DNA from: Hymenobacter rubidus
GTDB taxonomy: Bacteria > Bacteroidota > Bacteroidia > Cytophagales > Hymenobacteraceae
Assembly (NCBI RefSeq): GCF_016734815.1
Contig: NZ_JAERQF010000011.1
Coordinates: forward strand, 62,001 to 126,000
Length of the DNA: 64,000 bases
Reading direction: 5' to 3'
Below, piece by piece: positions 36,365 through 45,508 of this stretch. How positions within the stretch are numbered: the first letter of the stretch is position 1; every line of letters begins with the position of its first letter. Made by a program: the position numbers and the translations under genes. The notes beneath the pieces are model-generated. The model was not told the DNA's origin and ran no database searches. It saw nothing but the letters and a program-made list of their open reading frames with translations.

Positions 36365-36410
36365 GCTTATTTTCCAGGTAGTCTTCGTGTTGTTCATCTA
36401 GCCCCCACCA

Positions 36411-36446
36411 AACTCAGCCGGCGACCCACGTATCGCCGGCTGAGTT
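36411..36446 (+). terminator. Hairpin terminator with 14-bp stem
   Basis: Arms AACTCAGCCGGCGA and TCGCCGGCTGAGTT with an 8-base loop, followed by CTTTCG; 46 bases after the T9SS cargo stop and 30 bases before the next gene. Confidence 0.8.
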
Positions 36447-36476
36447 CTTTCGCATTCCTACCCTTCATTTTTTTAT

Positions 36477-39400
36477 ATGTCCACAACCTTACTACGGCGT
36501 TTTTTTGGGCCGATTTTACTGCTGGTGCTGCTCGTTCTGGGAGTTCGGCCGGCGCAAGCCACTCACCTGCTGGGCGGTGAAATGAGCTACCGCTACCTCG
36601 ATGCCAACGGGCCGGCGGCGTCGCCCTTTCGGTACGAAGTCACGGTGAATATCTACAGCAACGGCCTGTATCCGACCACTCCGGGCATTACCGGGCCACC
36701 CGCTACTGCGCCGATTACCGTGTACAGCCGTACGAGTGGAGCCGGCGGTGCAGTGCTGGGCAACTACTCTCCCGCCCGGCAAGGTGTGCTGGGCAACCCC
36801 ATTGCACCCCATGTGCCGGCCGGGTGCGCGGTAGTAGGCCCCAGCCAGCCGTTTTACCTCTGCCGCTACGTGCAGATAGTGACCGTGCCCTTTGCTGCCG
36901 ATGGCTACTATGCGGTGTTCTCGCTGGGCGCCCGCAACAACGACATCGACAACATCAATAACTCCGGCGGGCAAAACCTGGTGCTATCCGTGAGCATGGC
37001 CACGCCGCTGATTTACAACCGCTCGCCGGTATTCTCGGATACGGCCGTGGCCATTGTGTGCCAGAACGACACCACACTCACGCTAAACAACGCCTACGAT
37101 GCCGACGGTGACCGACTGGTGTATTCCTTCGGGACCCCTTACGGCGGCCTGAACGTAACCGCCAGCACTCCGCCGGTTTTCAACTTCCAGCCGGTGCCCT
37201 ACAAGCCGAACTTCAGCGCAACGGCTCCCTTTGGCCCAGGCGCCGGCAACTTTGCGCTGCTCAACGCCAGTACCGGGGTAGCCAAGTACGGCGGCACCAC
37301 CCTCGGCAAATACGTGGTGGCGGTAGACGTATCGGAGTACCGCAACATCAACGGTCGGGAAGTGCTTATTGGCACTACGCGGCGTGACTTGCAGCTTGTG
37401 GTAGCCAGCTGCCCCACTACGCCGCCGCCGGTGATTCCGACCCTGAACGTTCCCCGGAACTACACCATTGAGGAAGGCCAATCGGTGTCCATCCCCATTT
37501 CGGCCACGCAGGCCAATAACCATCCGCTGGTGCTCACGGTGAACAGCGCCCTGCTCGATGGAAGCGGGCCTTACAACACCACCTTCAACGGCAGTACCGG
37601 CACGGTGCTGCCCGGTAACCTGACCGGCACGGCCACGGCCACGGGCAACGGCACCGTTTCGGGCACCTTTGTCTACAATTCGACCTGTGGCAATGCCCGG
37701 GCCAACCCCTACGACATCAGCGTGCGAGTGCAGGACAATGGCTGCGGCGGCAAGCTGGCCGTTGACATTTTCCAGGTGACGGTGACCCGCGCCGCCGGCC
37801 CCACGGCCATCAACGGCCCGGCCACCGTGTGCGACCCCGCCACCGTGCGCACCTACACGGCTACGGGCGCCACGCCGGCTTCGTACCGCTGGCGCATCAC
37901 GGGTGGCACCATCAACAGCGGCCAGGGCACCAGTTCGGTGAACGTGACCTGGGCCAGTGCCAACAGCACGGGTACGCTGGTGGTGAAAGGAATTTCCTCC
38001 TACGGCTGCCCTACTGACTCGGTCACGAAATCGGTAGACATTCGGCCTTTGCCGGCCCTCAACGTTACGGCCAGTGCCCCCAACATTTGCCTCGGCGGCT
38101 CGTCGGTGCTGACGGTTACCGGCCAGGCCGGCCTGACTTACACTTGGTCGGGCGGCGGCCAGTCTTCTACCAGCAACACCATTACGGTATCGCCTACTGC
38201 CACTACCACCTATACCGTTACGGGCACCGATGGCACTTGCACCATTACGGGCACCGTGACCGTGACCGTGACCCCACCGCCCACCGCCAATGCCGGCGCC
38301 GACCGCAGCGTGTGCCCCGGTGTTGCTTCTACGCCCCTGGGCGCTGCCCCAATTGCGGGTGCTACTTATAGCTGGAGCCCGGCCATCGGCCTGAGCAGCA
38401 CCACCGCCGCTCAGCCCACCGTGACGCTGCCCAATACCACCGGTGCCCCCATCACCCAGGTATACACCCTGACGGTATCGGTAAATGGCAGCTGTTCCAG
38501 CCAGGGCACGGTCACCATTACCGTCAACCCTGCCGCAACGGCCGACGCTGGGCCTGCCCGCGCCACTTGCTCCAACGTGGCTTCGGTCGCGCTGGGCACA
38601 CCCGCTCTGCCGGGCTATACCTACAGCTGGAGTCCGGCTACTGGCCTAAGCAGCACCACCGCGGCGCAGCCCACCGCAACCATAGCCAACACCACCGGTG
38701 CACCTACCACAACGACGTACACCGTAACCGCGACCAATGCTACCGGTTGCTCTGCTACTTCTACAGTTGTAGTTACGGTGAACCCGGCGGCAGTGGCCAC
38801 GCCGGGCCCGGCGGTGAGCTTCTGCTCGGGCCTGTCGGCCACGCTGGGCACGGCCCCGGTGGCCGGCACCAGCTACAGCTGGAGCCCGGCCACGGGCCTG
38901 AGCAGCACCACCGCATCTAACCCCACCGTGACCGGCACCAACACCACGGGCGCCCCAATTTCCACTACCTACACCCTGACCGCCACCACCGCCAACGGCT
39001 GCGTGGCCACCGCCACGGTTGTCGTGACTATCAACCCCGCCGCTGTAGCCGACGCGGGCCCGGCGGTGAGCTTCTGCTCGGGTTTATCGGCTACGCTGGG
39101 CAGCGGCACGCCAGTAGCTGGCACTACTTATGCTTGGACACCTATCACAGGTTTGAGCAGCGCCACTTCGCTGACGCCGACCATCACGCTGACTAACACC
39201 ACCGGCGCGCCCATCACCACTACTTATACGCTGACCGCCACCACCGGCAGCGGCTGCGTGGCCACCAGCACCGTGGCCGTGACCGTGAACCCGGCGGCAG
39301 TGGCCACGCCGGGCCCGGCGGTGAGCTTCTGCTCGGGCCTGTCGGCCACGCTGGGCACGGCCCCGGTGGCCGGCACCAGCTACAGCTGGAGCCCGGCCAC

Positions 39401-42400
39401 GGGCCTGAGCAGCACCACCGCATCTAACCCCACCGTGACCGGCACCAACACCACGGGCGCCCCAATTTCCACTACCTACACGCTGACGGCCACCACCGCC
39501 AACGGCTGCGTGGCCACCGCTACAGTTGTGGTGACCATCAACCCCGCCGCTGTAGCCGATGCGGGCCCGGCCAAGTCGACGTGCTCGAACGTGGGCGTGG
39601 TCATCGGCAGCGGCACGCCCGTGGCCGGCACCACCTACGCCTGGAGCCCCACTACAGGCCTGAGCAGCGCCACGGTGCTGACCCCGACCGTGACCCTGCC
39701 CAACCTGGGCACCGCCAACATCACCCAGACCTACACCCTGACCGCCACCACCGCCAACGGCTGCACCGCCTCCAGCACCGTCGTCGTCACCGTATTCCCC
39801 GCCGCCGTGGCCAATGCGGGCCCAGCCGTGAGCTTCTGCTCGGGTGGCACCGCAACGCTGGGCAGTGGCACGGCGGTAGCTGGCACTACGTATGCCTGGA
39901 CCCCCACCACGGGCCTGAACGACCCGACGGTTATCAACCCCACCATTACACTGACCAATACCACCGGCGCTCCAATTACCACCACCTATACCCTGACGGC
40001 TACTACCGGCAATAGCTGCGTAGCCACCAGCACCGTAGCCGTGACCGTGAACCAGGCGGCGGTGGCCAACGCCGGACCGGCCAAAACCACCTGCTCGAAC
40101 GTGGCCATTACCATTGGCAGCGGCACGGCTGTAACCGGCACCACCTACGCCTGGACCCCCACCACGGGCCTGAGCAGCGCGACTGCACTCACCCCTACCC
40201 TCACGCTGCCTAATACCACGGGCGCGCCCGTCACCACTACCTACACCCTGACCGCCACCACGGCCCAAGGCTGCACGGCCACCAGCACCGTGGCCGTGAC
40301 GGTGAACCCGGCTGCCGTGGCCGATGCGGGCCCGGCCAAGTCGACGTGCTCGAACGTGGGCGTGGTCATCGGCAGCGGCACGCCCGTGGCCGGCACCACC
40401 TACGCCTGGAGCCCCACTACAGGCCTGAGCAGCGCCACGGTGCTGACCCCGACCGTGACCCTGCCCAACCTGGGCACCGCCAACATCACCCAGACCTACA
40501 CCCTGACCGCCACCACCGCCAACGGCTGCACCGCCTCCAGCACCGTCGTCGTCACCGTGTTCCCCGCCGCCGTGGCCAATGTCGGCACCAGCCCAAACCT
40601 CCCCGTCTGCTCGGGCGCATTTACTGATATTGGCTCACCCATTTCTGTCCCGGGCACTACTTATGCTTGGACGCCTACAACTGGTCTGACTAATCCAAAT
40701 TCGCCGGGCACCCGTGTCTCCATCGTGAATACAACGAGCGCGCCCATTGTTTACACTTATACCTTGACGGCCACTACCGCGAATGGTTGTGTGGCCACCA
40801 ACACGGTAACTGTGACTGTGGCACCAGCGGCCGTGGCCGATGCTGGCCCCGATGTGGCCGTCTGCGACCTGAAGCGCTTGACGCTGGGCACACCGGCCCG
40901 CGCTGGCTACACATACAGTTGGAGCCCAACCACCGGCTTGAGTAATCCAACCGCTGCCCAACCAGTCCTCACTGCTTCGAATACTACTGGCGCGCCTATT
41001 ACCCGTACGTATACGGTGACGGCTACTGATGGACAAACCGTCAATCAGTGCTTCACAACCGATGCCGTGGTCGTGACAATTAATCCCCGCCCCGCTCCTT
41101 CCACCATTGTCGGTCCGGTTTCGGTCTGCCCCACGGTCACCGGTATTGCTTACTCGGTGGCGAACCCCGTGGGTACGGCTTTCCAGTGGCTCATTCGCGG
41201 TGGTCAGATTACCAGTGGCAACGGCACTCCGGCCATCACCGTGGACTGGGGCGTGGCCAGCACCGGCGGCTACGTCAAAGTATTCAGCCTGAATGCACAA
41301 GGATGCTCTTCGGACACCACCACGCTGAACATCATCATCAACCAGCAGCTGCAAACGGTACGGCCCACGGGCCCCGGCGACATCATTGCCGCCCCGCCGC
41401 TGCCGCGCTCGGTTTGCCAGGCCGATGGTCCTTACACTTATACCAGCGGCGCTTATGCCAATGGCTCCAGCTACTCGTGGGTAATCACGGGCGGGCGGCA
41501 GGTGAGCACCTTCCAGAACACGGTGACCGTGCAATGGGACCCCGTGACGACGCCCACTACCGGTACTATTGTCGTAACTGAAACGAGCAACCCATCCGGT
41601 GGCGTTTGCCGCGGCACTTCGCAGGCACTGCAGGTACTCATCAACCCCTCGCCCCTCACCACGCTGGCCATTGTGAGCCCGGTACGCGTGTGCCAGACCG
41701 GCGGCCCCGTGACGTTCTCGCTGCCCGGTGGCTTCACCGGCTCGACCTACGTGTTCCAGCTGAACGGTACGACGGTAGCCGGCACCGGCAGCACCCGCAC
41801 CCTGACCACGCTGCCAGCCCCCGGCACGTATTCGCTCACGGTGCGCGAAACCACTTCGGCCGGCTGCACCGGCCCACTCTATACCACGCCGTTCACGGTG
41901 AACCCCACCCCGGTGGCCCCCACCATTTCGGGCTCGGCCTTCGTCTGCAACGTGGCCACGCCGCAGCAGTACAGCATTGCCAATGCAACGGCCGGCTCGA
42001 CCTATCAGTGGACTGTGACCGGTGGCATTGTGACGGCAGGTGCCGGCAGCAGTCAGGTAACGGTACTGTTCAACGGCACAGCTCCCTACACGGTGAGTGC
42101 GGTGGAAACGACAGCTACTCCGGCGTCCTGCGCCGGGCCGGCCACTACCCGCACCATCACGCTCGACAACCCCAGCGTGACGCTGACCGTGGCTTCGGTT
42201 GATGCGACCAGCAACAACCGCGTCATCCTGACTTTGAGCGCCCCGAGCAGCGGCAGCACTCCGAACCCCGTGCGCATCCTGCGCCGCGTGGCGGGTGTAG
42301 GCACGTTTGCACCGGTTGGTACGGTACCGGCTTCGGCCACTACCTACACCGACAATAATGCGGTGGACGCCAACGCCAACACCTACGAGTACCAGCTGGA

Positions 42401-43022
42401 CCTGACCAACGGCTGCGGCACGGTGGTAAACAGCACCGGCGCGCAAACCATCCGTCTGGTGGCTACGCCTACTAATGGGCTAGGTGGCTACGACCAGGGC
42501 AAAACGACCCTTACCTGGAACGCCTATGTGGGCTTCCCGGTGGCGGAATACCGCATCTACCGTCGTGCCGACAACGGCACTGCTGCCCAGCTCGTACCCA
42601 CGCCTGTGATTACAACCTCGGGCAACACCCTGACGGCCACGGTACCCAACGCGAATGCCGGCTCGGCTTCTGGTGCAGGCTTCAGCCAGAACTTCCGGGT
42701 GGTGGCCGTGAGCACCGGCGCCACGGCCCTGCTTTCCAACTCTAACGAGGTGGGCGTGACCTTCACGAACGATACCAAGACCTACAACATCATCACGCCT
42801 AACCACGACGGCAAAAACGACGTGCTGGTGATTGACAACATCCAGCTCTACCCTGGCAACACGTTCACGGTGTTCAACCGCTGGGGCCGCGAGGTGTACA
42901 AATCCACCAACTACCAGAACAACTGGGGCAGCGACGACAACATCGCCTCCGGCACCTACTACTACCTGCTCACGCTGCCCAACGGCACGAGTAAGAAGGG
43001 CTGGGTTGAGGTAGTGAAGTAA
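36477..43022 (+). CDS. Giant repeat adhesin-like protein with T9SS type B sorting domain
   Basis: A 2181-residue surface protein. Signal peptide ends near AQATHLLGG; the start ATHLLGGEMSYRYLD is typical of Bacteroidota cell-surface proteins with a gliding motility-associated C-terminal domain. After a first region with DADGDRLVYSFG and VRVQDNGCGGK-type cadherin/PKD-like domains there are 11 tandem Ig-like units of about 84 residues (ADAGPAKSTCSNVGVVIG is a typical unit start), then further PKD/Ig domains and a fibronectin-like stretch. The C-terminal 80 residues (ITPNHDGKNDVLVIDN, FTVFNRWGREVYKSTNY, then GTYYYLLTLPNG) are the type B/CHU_C domain. Each repeat unit carries one conserved Cys near its start and one near its end. 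Confidence 0.9.
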   Translation: MSTTLLRRFFGPILLLVLLVLGVRPAQATHLLGGEMSYRYLDANGPAASPFRYEVTVNIYSNGLYPTTPGITGPPATAPITVYSRTSGAGGAVLGNYSPARQGVLGNPIAPHVPAGCAVVGPSQPFYLCRYVQIVTVPFAADGYYAVFSLGARNNDIDNINNSGGQNLVLSVSMATPLIYNRSPVFSDTAVAIVCQNDTTLTLNNAYDADGDRLVYSFGTPYGGLNVTASTPPVFNFQPVPYKPNFSATAPFGPGAGNFALLNASTGVAKYGGTTLGKYVVAVDVSEYRNINGREVLIGTTRRDLQLVVASCPTTPPPVIPTLNVPRNYTIEEGQSVSIPISATQANNHPLVLTVNSALLDGSGPYNTTFNGSTGTVLPGNLTGTATATGNGTVSGTFVYNSTCGNARANPYDISVRVQDNGCGGKLAVDIFQVTVTRAAGPTAINGPATVCDPATVRTYTATGATPASYRWRITGGTINSGQGTSSVNVTWASANSTGTLVVKGISSYGCPTDSVTKSVDIRPLPALNVTASAPNICLGGSSVLTVTGQAGLTYTWSGGGQSSTSNTITVSPTATTTYTVTGTDGTCTITGTVTVTVTPPPTANAGADRSVCPGVASTPLGAAPIAGATYSWSPAIGLSSTTAAQPTVTLPNTTGAPITQVYTLTVSVNGSCSSQGTVTITVNPAATADAGPARATCSNVASVALGTPALPGYTYSWSPATGLSSTTAAQPTATIANTTGAPTTTTYTVTATNATGCSATSTVVVTVNPAAVATPGPAVSFCSGLSATLGTAPVAGTSYSWSPATGLSSTTASNPTVTGTNTTGAPISTTYTLTATTANGCVATATVVVTINPAAVADAGPAVSFCSGLSATLGSGTPVAGTTYAWTPITGLSSATSLTPTITLTNTTGAPITTTYTLTATTGSGCVATSTVAVTVNPAAVATPGPAVSFCSGLSATLGTAPVAGTSYSWSPATGLSSTTASNPTVTGTNTTGAPISTTYTLTATTANGCVATATVVVTINPAAVADAGPAKSTCSNVGVVIGSGTPVAGTTYAWSPTTGLSSATVLTPTVTLPNLGTANITQTYTLTATTANGCTASSTVVVTVFPAAVANAGPAVSFCSGGTATLGSGTAVAGTTYAWTPTTGLNDPTVINPTITLTNTTGAPITTTYTLTATTGNSCVATSTVAVTVNQAAVANAGPAKTTCSNVAITIGSGTAVTGTTYAWTPTTGLSSATALTPTLTLPNTTGAPVTTTYTLTATTAQGCTATSTVAVTVNPAAVADAGPAKSTCSNVGVVIGSGTPVAGTTYAWSPTTGLSSATVLTPTVTLPNLGTANITQTYTLTATTANGCTASSTVVVTVFPAAVANVGTSPNLPVCSGAFTDIGSPISVPGTTYAWTPTTGLTNPNSPGTRVSIVNTTSAPIVYTYTLTATTANGCVATNTVTVTVAPAAVADAGPDVAVCDLKRLTLGTPARAGYTYSWSPTTGLSNPTAAQPVLTASNTTGAPITRTYTVTATDGQTVNQCFTTDAVVVTINPRPAPSTIVGPVSVCPTVTGIAYSVANPVGTAFQWLIRGGQITSGNGTPAITVDWGVASTGGYVKVFSLNAQGCSSDTTTLNIIINQQLQTVRPTGPGDIIAAPPLPRSVCQADGPYTYTSGAYANGSSYSWVITGGRQVSTFQNTVTVQWDPVTTPTTGTIVVTETSNPSGGVCRGTSQALQVLINPSPLTTLAIVSPVRVCQTGGPVTFSLPGGFTGSTYVFQLNGTTVAGTGSTRTLTTLPAPGTYSLTVRETTSAGCTGPLYTTPFTVNPTPVAPTISGSAFVCNVATPQQYSIANATAGSTYQWTVTGGIVTAGAGSSQVTVLFNGTAPYTVSAVETTATPASCAGPATTRTITLDNPSVTLTVASVDATSNNRVILTLSAPSSGSTPNPVRILRRVAGVGTFAPVGTVPASATTYTDNNAVDANANTYEYQLDLTNGCGTVVNSTGAQTIRLVATPTNGLGGYDQGKTTLTWNAYVGFPVAEYRIYRRADNGTAAQLVPTPVITTSGNTLTATVPNANAGSASGAGFSQNFRVVAVSTGATALLSNSNEVGVTFTNDTKTYNIITPNHDGKNDVLVIDNIQLYPGNTFTVFNRWGREVYKSTNYQNNWGSDDNIASGTYYYLLTLPNGTSKKGWVEVVK
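38286..41090 (+). repeat. Eleven tandem Ig-like coding repeats, some near identical
   Basis: Units of 252-255 bases inside the giant adhesin. Block 38778-38974 is identical to 39285-39481 (offset 507, two units); block 39555-39793 is identical to 40320-40558 (offset 765, three units). Units 3 and 5 and units 6 and 9 are therefore recent copies; other units are clearly diverged. Confidence 0.9.
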
Positions 43023-43067
43023 GACCGCAGATTGTAACGGATTTGACGGATTACACAGATTCGCAAT

Positions 43068-43133
43068 AGCATTTCTGGCCCCAACAAAAAAGCCGCCCTG
43101 CAGGGCGGCTTTTTTGTTGGGGCCAGAAATGCT
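43068..43133. terminator. Perfect 33-bp palindrome, terminator-like
   Basis: Arms 43068-43100 and 43101-43133 meet without a loop (core GCCGCCCTGCAGGGCGGC); runs of six or more A/T on each side allow termination on either strand. Flanking sequence on both sides has CCGCAGATT / AATCCGCGG-type repeats related to the 55843-56034 element. It ends the giant adhesin transcript. Confidence 0.85.
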
Positions 43134-43244
43134 AATTTTTATGGGAGCTACTGGATTGCATGGCAATGGTCGACTGCCACGCCATTTATATGCCGTATGA
43201 ATCTGCGAAATCCGTTTAATCTGCTTAATCCGCGGTTCAGACAG

Positions 43245-43252
43245 TAGTTTTG
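43245..43252 (+). promoter_or_regulatory. -7 box TAGTTTTG with very short leader
   Basis: Fits TAnnTTTG and ends 7 bases before the rlmD ATG. No clear -33 TTG seen. Confidence 0.45.
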
Positions 43253-43259
43253 CACCCTT

Positions 43260-44672
43260 ATGAGCCGAGCCAAAAAAATAGCCCCCGAGTTACTCCGTAA
43301 CGTCACCATCCAGGACATGGTCGCCGAAGGCAAATGCCTCGTCCGCGTCGAGAACCTCGTCATTTTCGTATCCCAAGTCGCCCCCGGCGATGTCGTCGAC
43401 CTGCACGTCACCAAAGCCAAAAAGAGCTTCCTGGAAGCCGTGCCCGTCAAGTTTCACCAGTATTCGGAGCTGCGCACCACGCCGTTTTGCCAGCACTTCG
43501 GCACCTGCGGCGGCTGCAAGTGGCAGCACCTCGGCTACGACACCCAGCTGCATTTCAAGCAGCAGCAGGTGGTCGACCAGCTCACCCGCATCGGCAAAGT
43601 GGCCCTGCCCGAGATTCCGTTCATCCTCCCCTCGCCCCAGCGTACCTACTACCGCAACAAGCTCGAATACACTTTCTCGGACAACGGCTGGCTTACCACC
43701 GCGCAAATCAACGACGACACCCAGACCTTCGACCGCAACGTGCTGGGCTTTCACACCCCCGCCCGCTTCGATAAGATTATCGACGTGCAGCACTGCCACC
43801 TCCAGGCCGAGCCCAGCAACGAAATCCGCCTCTTCGTGCGCGACTACGGCCGCGCGCACGGCCTCGAGTTCGGCAACATGGTGCGCCAGACCGGCAACCT
43901 GCGCAACCTCATCATCCGCACCGCCCAGAGCACCGGCGAAATCATGGTGATTCTGCAGTGCTACCGCCCCCACGACAGCATCGAGCCCCTGCTCGACGCC
44001 CTCTACGCCAAGTTCCCCGGCATCACCTCTCTCAACTACGTCCTCAACAGCAAGGGCAACGAAACCTTCCACGACCTCGACGTCATCACCTACCGCGGCA
44101 AGCCCTACATCGAGGAAGAAATGGAAGGCCTGCGCTTCCGCATCGGCCCCAAGTCCTTCTACCAAACCAACTCCGAAGGCGCCCACCAGCTCTACAAAGT
44201 AGCCCGCGAATTTGCCGACCTCAAGGGCGATGAGCTCGTGTACGACCTCTACACGGGGGCCGGCACCATCGCCAGCTTCGTGGCCCACCAGGCCCGCAAA
44301 GTCATCGGCGTCGAGTACGTGGAGCAGGCCGTGGCCGACGCCCACGTCAACGCCGAAATCAACAACATCACCAACACCGAGTTCTACGCCGGCGACATGA
44401 AGGACATCCTCACGGCCGACTTCACTGCCCACCACGGCCGCCCCGACGTCCTCATCACCGACCCGCCCCGCGCCGGCATGCACCCCGACGTGGTGGCCCG
44501 CCTCCTGGAGCTGCGCGCCCCCCGCATCGTTTACATCAGCTGCAACCCCGCCACCCAGGCCCGCGACTTAGAGCTGCTGGATGCGGCTTACAAGGTGACG
44601 CGTGTGCAGCCGGTAGATATGTTCCCCCACACCCACCACGTGGAAAATGTGGTGGCGCTGGAGTTGAAGTAG
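43260..44672 (+). CDS. rlmD: 23S rRNA (uracil-5-)-methyltransferase RlmD
   Basis: A 470-residue SAM-dependent RNA methyltransferase of the TrmA/RumA family, expected to methylate U1939 of 23S rRNA. An N-terminal TRAM domain (about residues 10-65) is followed by the iron-sulphur Cys cluster CQHFGTCGGCKW, and a Rossmann methylase domain with YDLYTGAGTIASFVA (SAM), DPPRAGMHPDVV and the catalytic Cys in VYISCNPATQARDLELL. A final HTHHVENVVALEL is typical. All key residues are present. The assignment to RlmD rather than a paralog such as RlmC or TrmA is by the Fe-S Cys pattern and length. Confidence 0.92.
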   Translation: MSRAKKIAPELLRNVTIQDMVAEGKCLVRVENLVIFVSQVAPGDVVDLHVTKAKKSFLEAVPVKFHQYSELRTTPFCQHFGTCGGCKWQHLGYDTQLHFKQQQVVDQLTRIGKVALPEIPFILPSPQRTYYRNKLEYTFSDNGWLTTAQINDDTQTFDRNVLGFHTPARFDKIIDVQHCHLQAEPSNEIRLFVRDYGRAHGLEFGNMVRQTGNLRNLIIRTAQSTGEIMVILQCYRPHDSIEPLLDALYAKFPGITSLNYVLNSKGNETFHDLDVITYRGKPYIEEEMEGLRFRIGPKSFYQTNSEGAHQLYKVAREFADLKGDELVYDLYTGAGTIASFVAHQARKVIGVEYVEQAVADAHVNAEINNITNTEFYAGDMKDILTADFTAHHGRPDVLITDPPRAGMHPDVVARLLELRAPRIVYISCNPATQARDLELLDAAYKVTRVQPVDMFPHTHHVENVVALELK

Positions 44673-44695
44673 ACAACAATTAATTAACGTCTGTC

Positions 44696-45052
44696 ATGGT
44701 GCACGAAAAAATCACGAAAGATTTAGTCGGCGAAAAATTGAGTTCCGTGACTTTCGTGCTGGACTATTTGCAACTTGATTTCGACGGCAACAGATTTACC
44801 ATGTTTGTATGGCCTATTATTCTAAGCGAGAACGAAAAAGCCGTTTATGGTGAAGACCAATATAGGAATAGGCTTTGCTCACTAATTGCGAAGGTTGTTA
44901 CAAGAATTGATTACGTCGAAGATGTATTTCTCAATATAGTTTTTGACGAGACTAATCAAATTCGATGGCCAATTAATCCCGATAATCCAGATATCATTGC
45001 CGAAATCGGTATTTACAAAAATATTGAAGAGGAATGGTTCTTTTTTCAATAG
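44696..45052 (+). CDS. AT-rich hypothetical protein, 118 residues
   Basis: Not recognised. An acidic soluble protein (EKLSSVTFVLDYLQLDFDGN, then FLNIVFDETNQIRWPINPDN), no signal peptide or membrane segment; aromatic end EEWFFFQ. Its base composition is much lower in GC than rlmD before it and the next gene after it. The alternation of hydrophobic strands with acidic loops recalls small immunity-like proteins, but that is speculation. It starts 23 bases after the rlmD stop. Confidence 0.6.
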   Translation: MVHEKITKDLVGEKLSSVTFVLDYLQLDFDGNRFTMFVWPIILSENEKAVYGEDQYRNRLCSLIAKVVTRIDYVEDVFLNIVFDETNQIRWPINPDNPDIIAEIGIYKNIEEEWFFFQ

Positions 45053-45062
45053 CATAATTGTA

Positions 45063-45437
45063 ATGGACTACTTCAACGACCCCGAACTCAACGGCAAATA
45101 CCTCGGCACTATCACCAAGGACTTCGTGAAAGTGTGCGACACGCTGGCCGAAGCCTCTTCCCAGATTCGCAAGGGCGACTTCAGCCAATACCCCATTTTC
45201 GTCTTTGCCAAGCAGGAAGTGCCCCTCGGCGGCCTCCTCGTCAACGCCGATGAGCTGAACCTGGAGTGGCACGTCTTCGCCAGCTACCTCGAACTCTTCG
45301 TGCAGCAAGGCATCATTGACGTGGATGGCGTAGAAGCCTTCCGCGCTACCTATAAAGACCCTAATGAATTTTGCTGCCTCTTCGTGCTCGATGAGGAATT
45401 TACCAATTTTGTGTTTGTGCCGTATCCGGAGGATTAG
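45063..45437 (+). CDS. Conserved hypothetical protein, 124 residues
   Basis: A 124-residue soluble protein (MDYFNDPELNGKYLGTITKD, then YPIFVFAKQEVPLGGLLVNA, ELNLEWHVFASYLELF and EFCCLFVLDEEFTNFVFVPY). No domain is recognised. I use the ATG at 45063; a longer frame overlaps the previous gene and is not needed. GC content is normal for the genome, unlike the gene before it. It is probably native and co-transcribed with rlmD or the preceding gene. A short family A repeat follows. Confidence 0.65.
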   Translation: MDYFNDPELNGKYLGTITKDFVKVCDTLAEASSQIRKGDFSQYPIFVFAKQEVPLGGLLVNADELNLEWHVFASYLELFVQQGIIDVDGVEAFRATYKDPNEFCCLFVLDEEFTNFVFVPYPED

Positions 45438-45451
45438 TCGGAGACAGAAAA

Positions 45452-45489
45452 AGAACGTCATGCAGAGCGCCCGCGAAGCATGACGTTCT
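45452..45489. repeat. Family A repeat, minimal hairpin form
   Basis: AGAACGTCATGC and GCATGACGTTCT enclose only AGAGCGCCCGCGAA. It has the outer arms of family A but lacks the GATGCTTC inner halves and centre, as if reduced by internal deletion. Confidence 0.8.
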
Positions 45490-45508
45490 GCTTTTACAAA
45501 TCGCCGGC

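Noticed and set aside
38286..41090. Possible CRISPR-like array
   Set aside because: Units are about 254 bases, coding, in frame and without short repeats separated by unique spacers.
39084..42446. Two long minus-strand frames (394 and 603 codons) opposite the giant adhesin
   Set aside because: They are shadows of the repetitive plus-strand gene, low in complexity (Gly/Ala/Arg rich) and without signal or domain.
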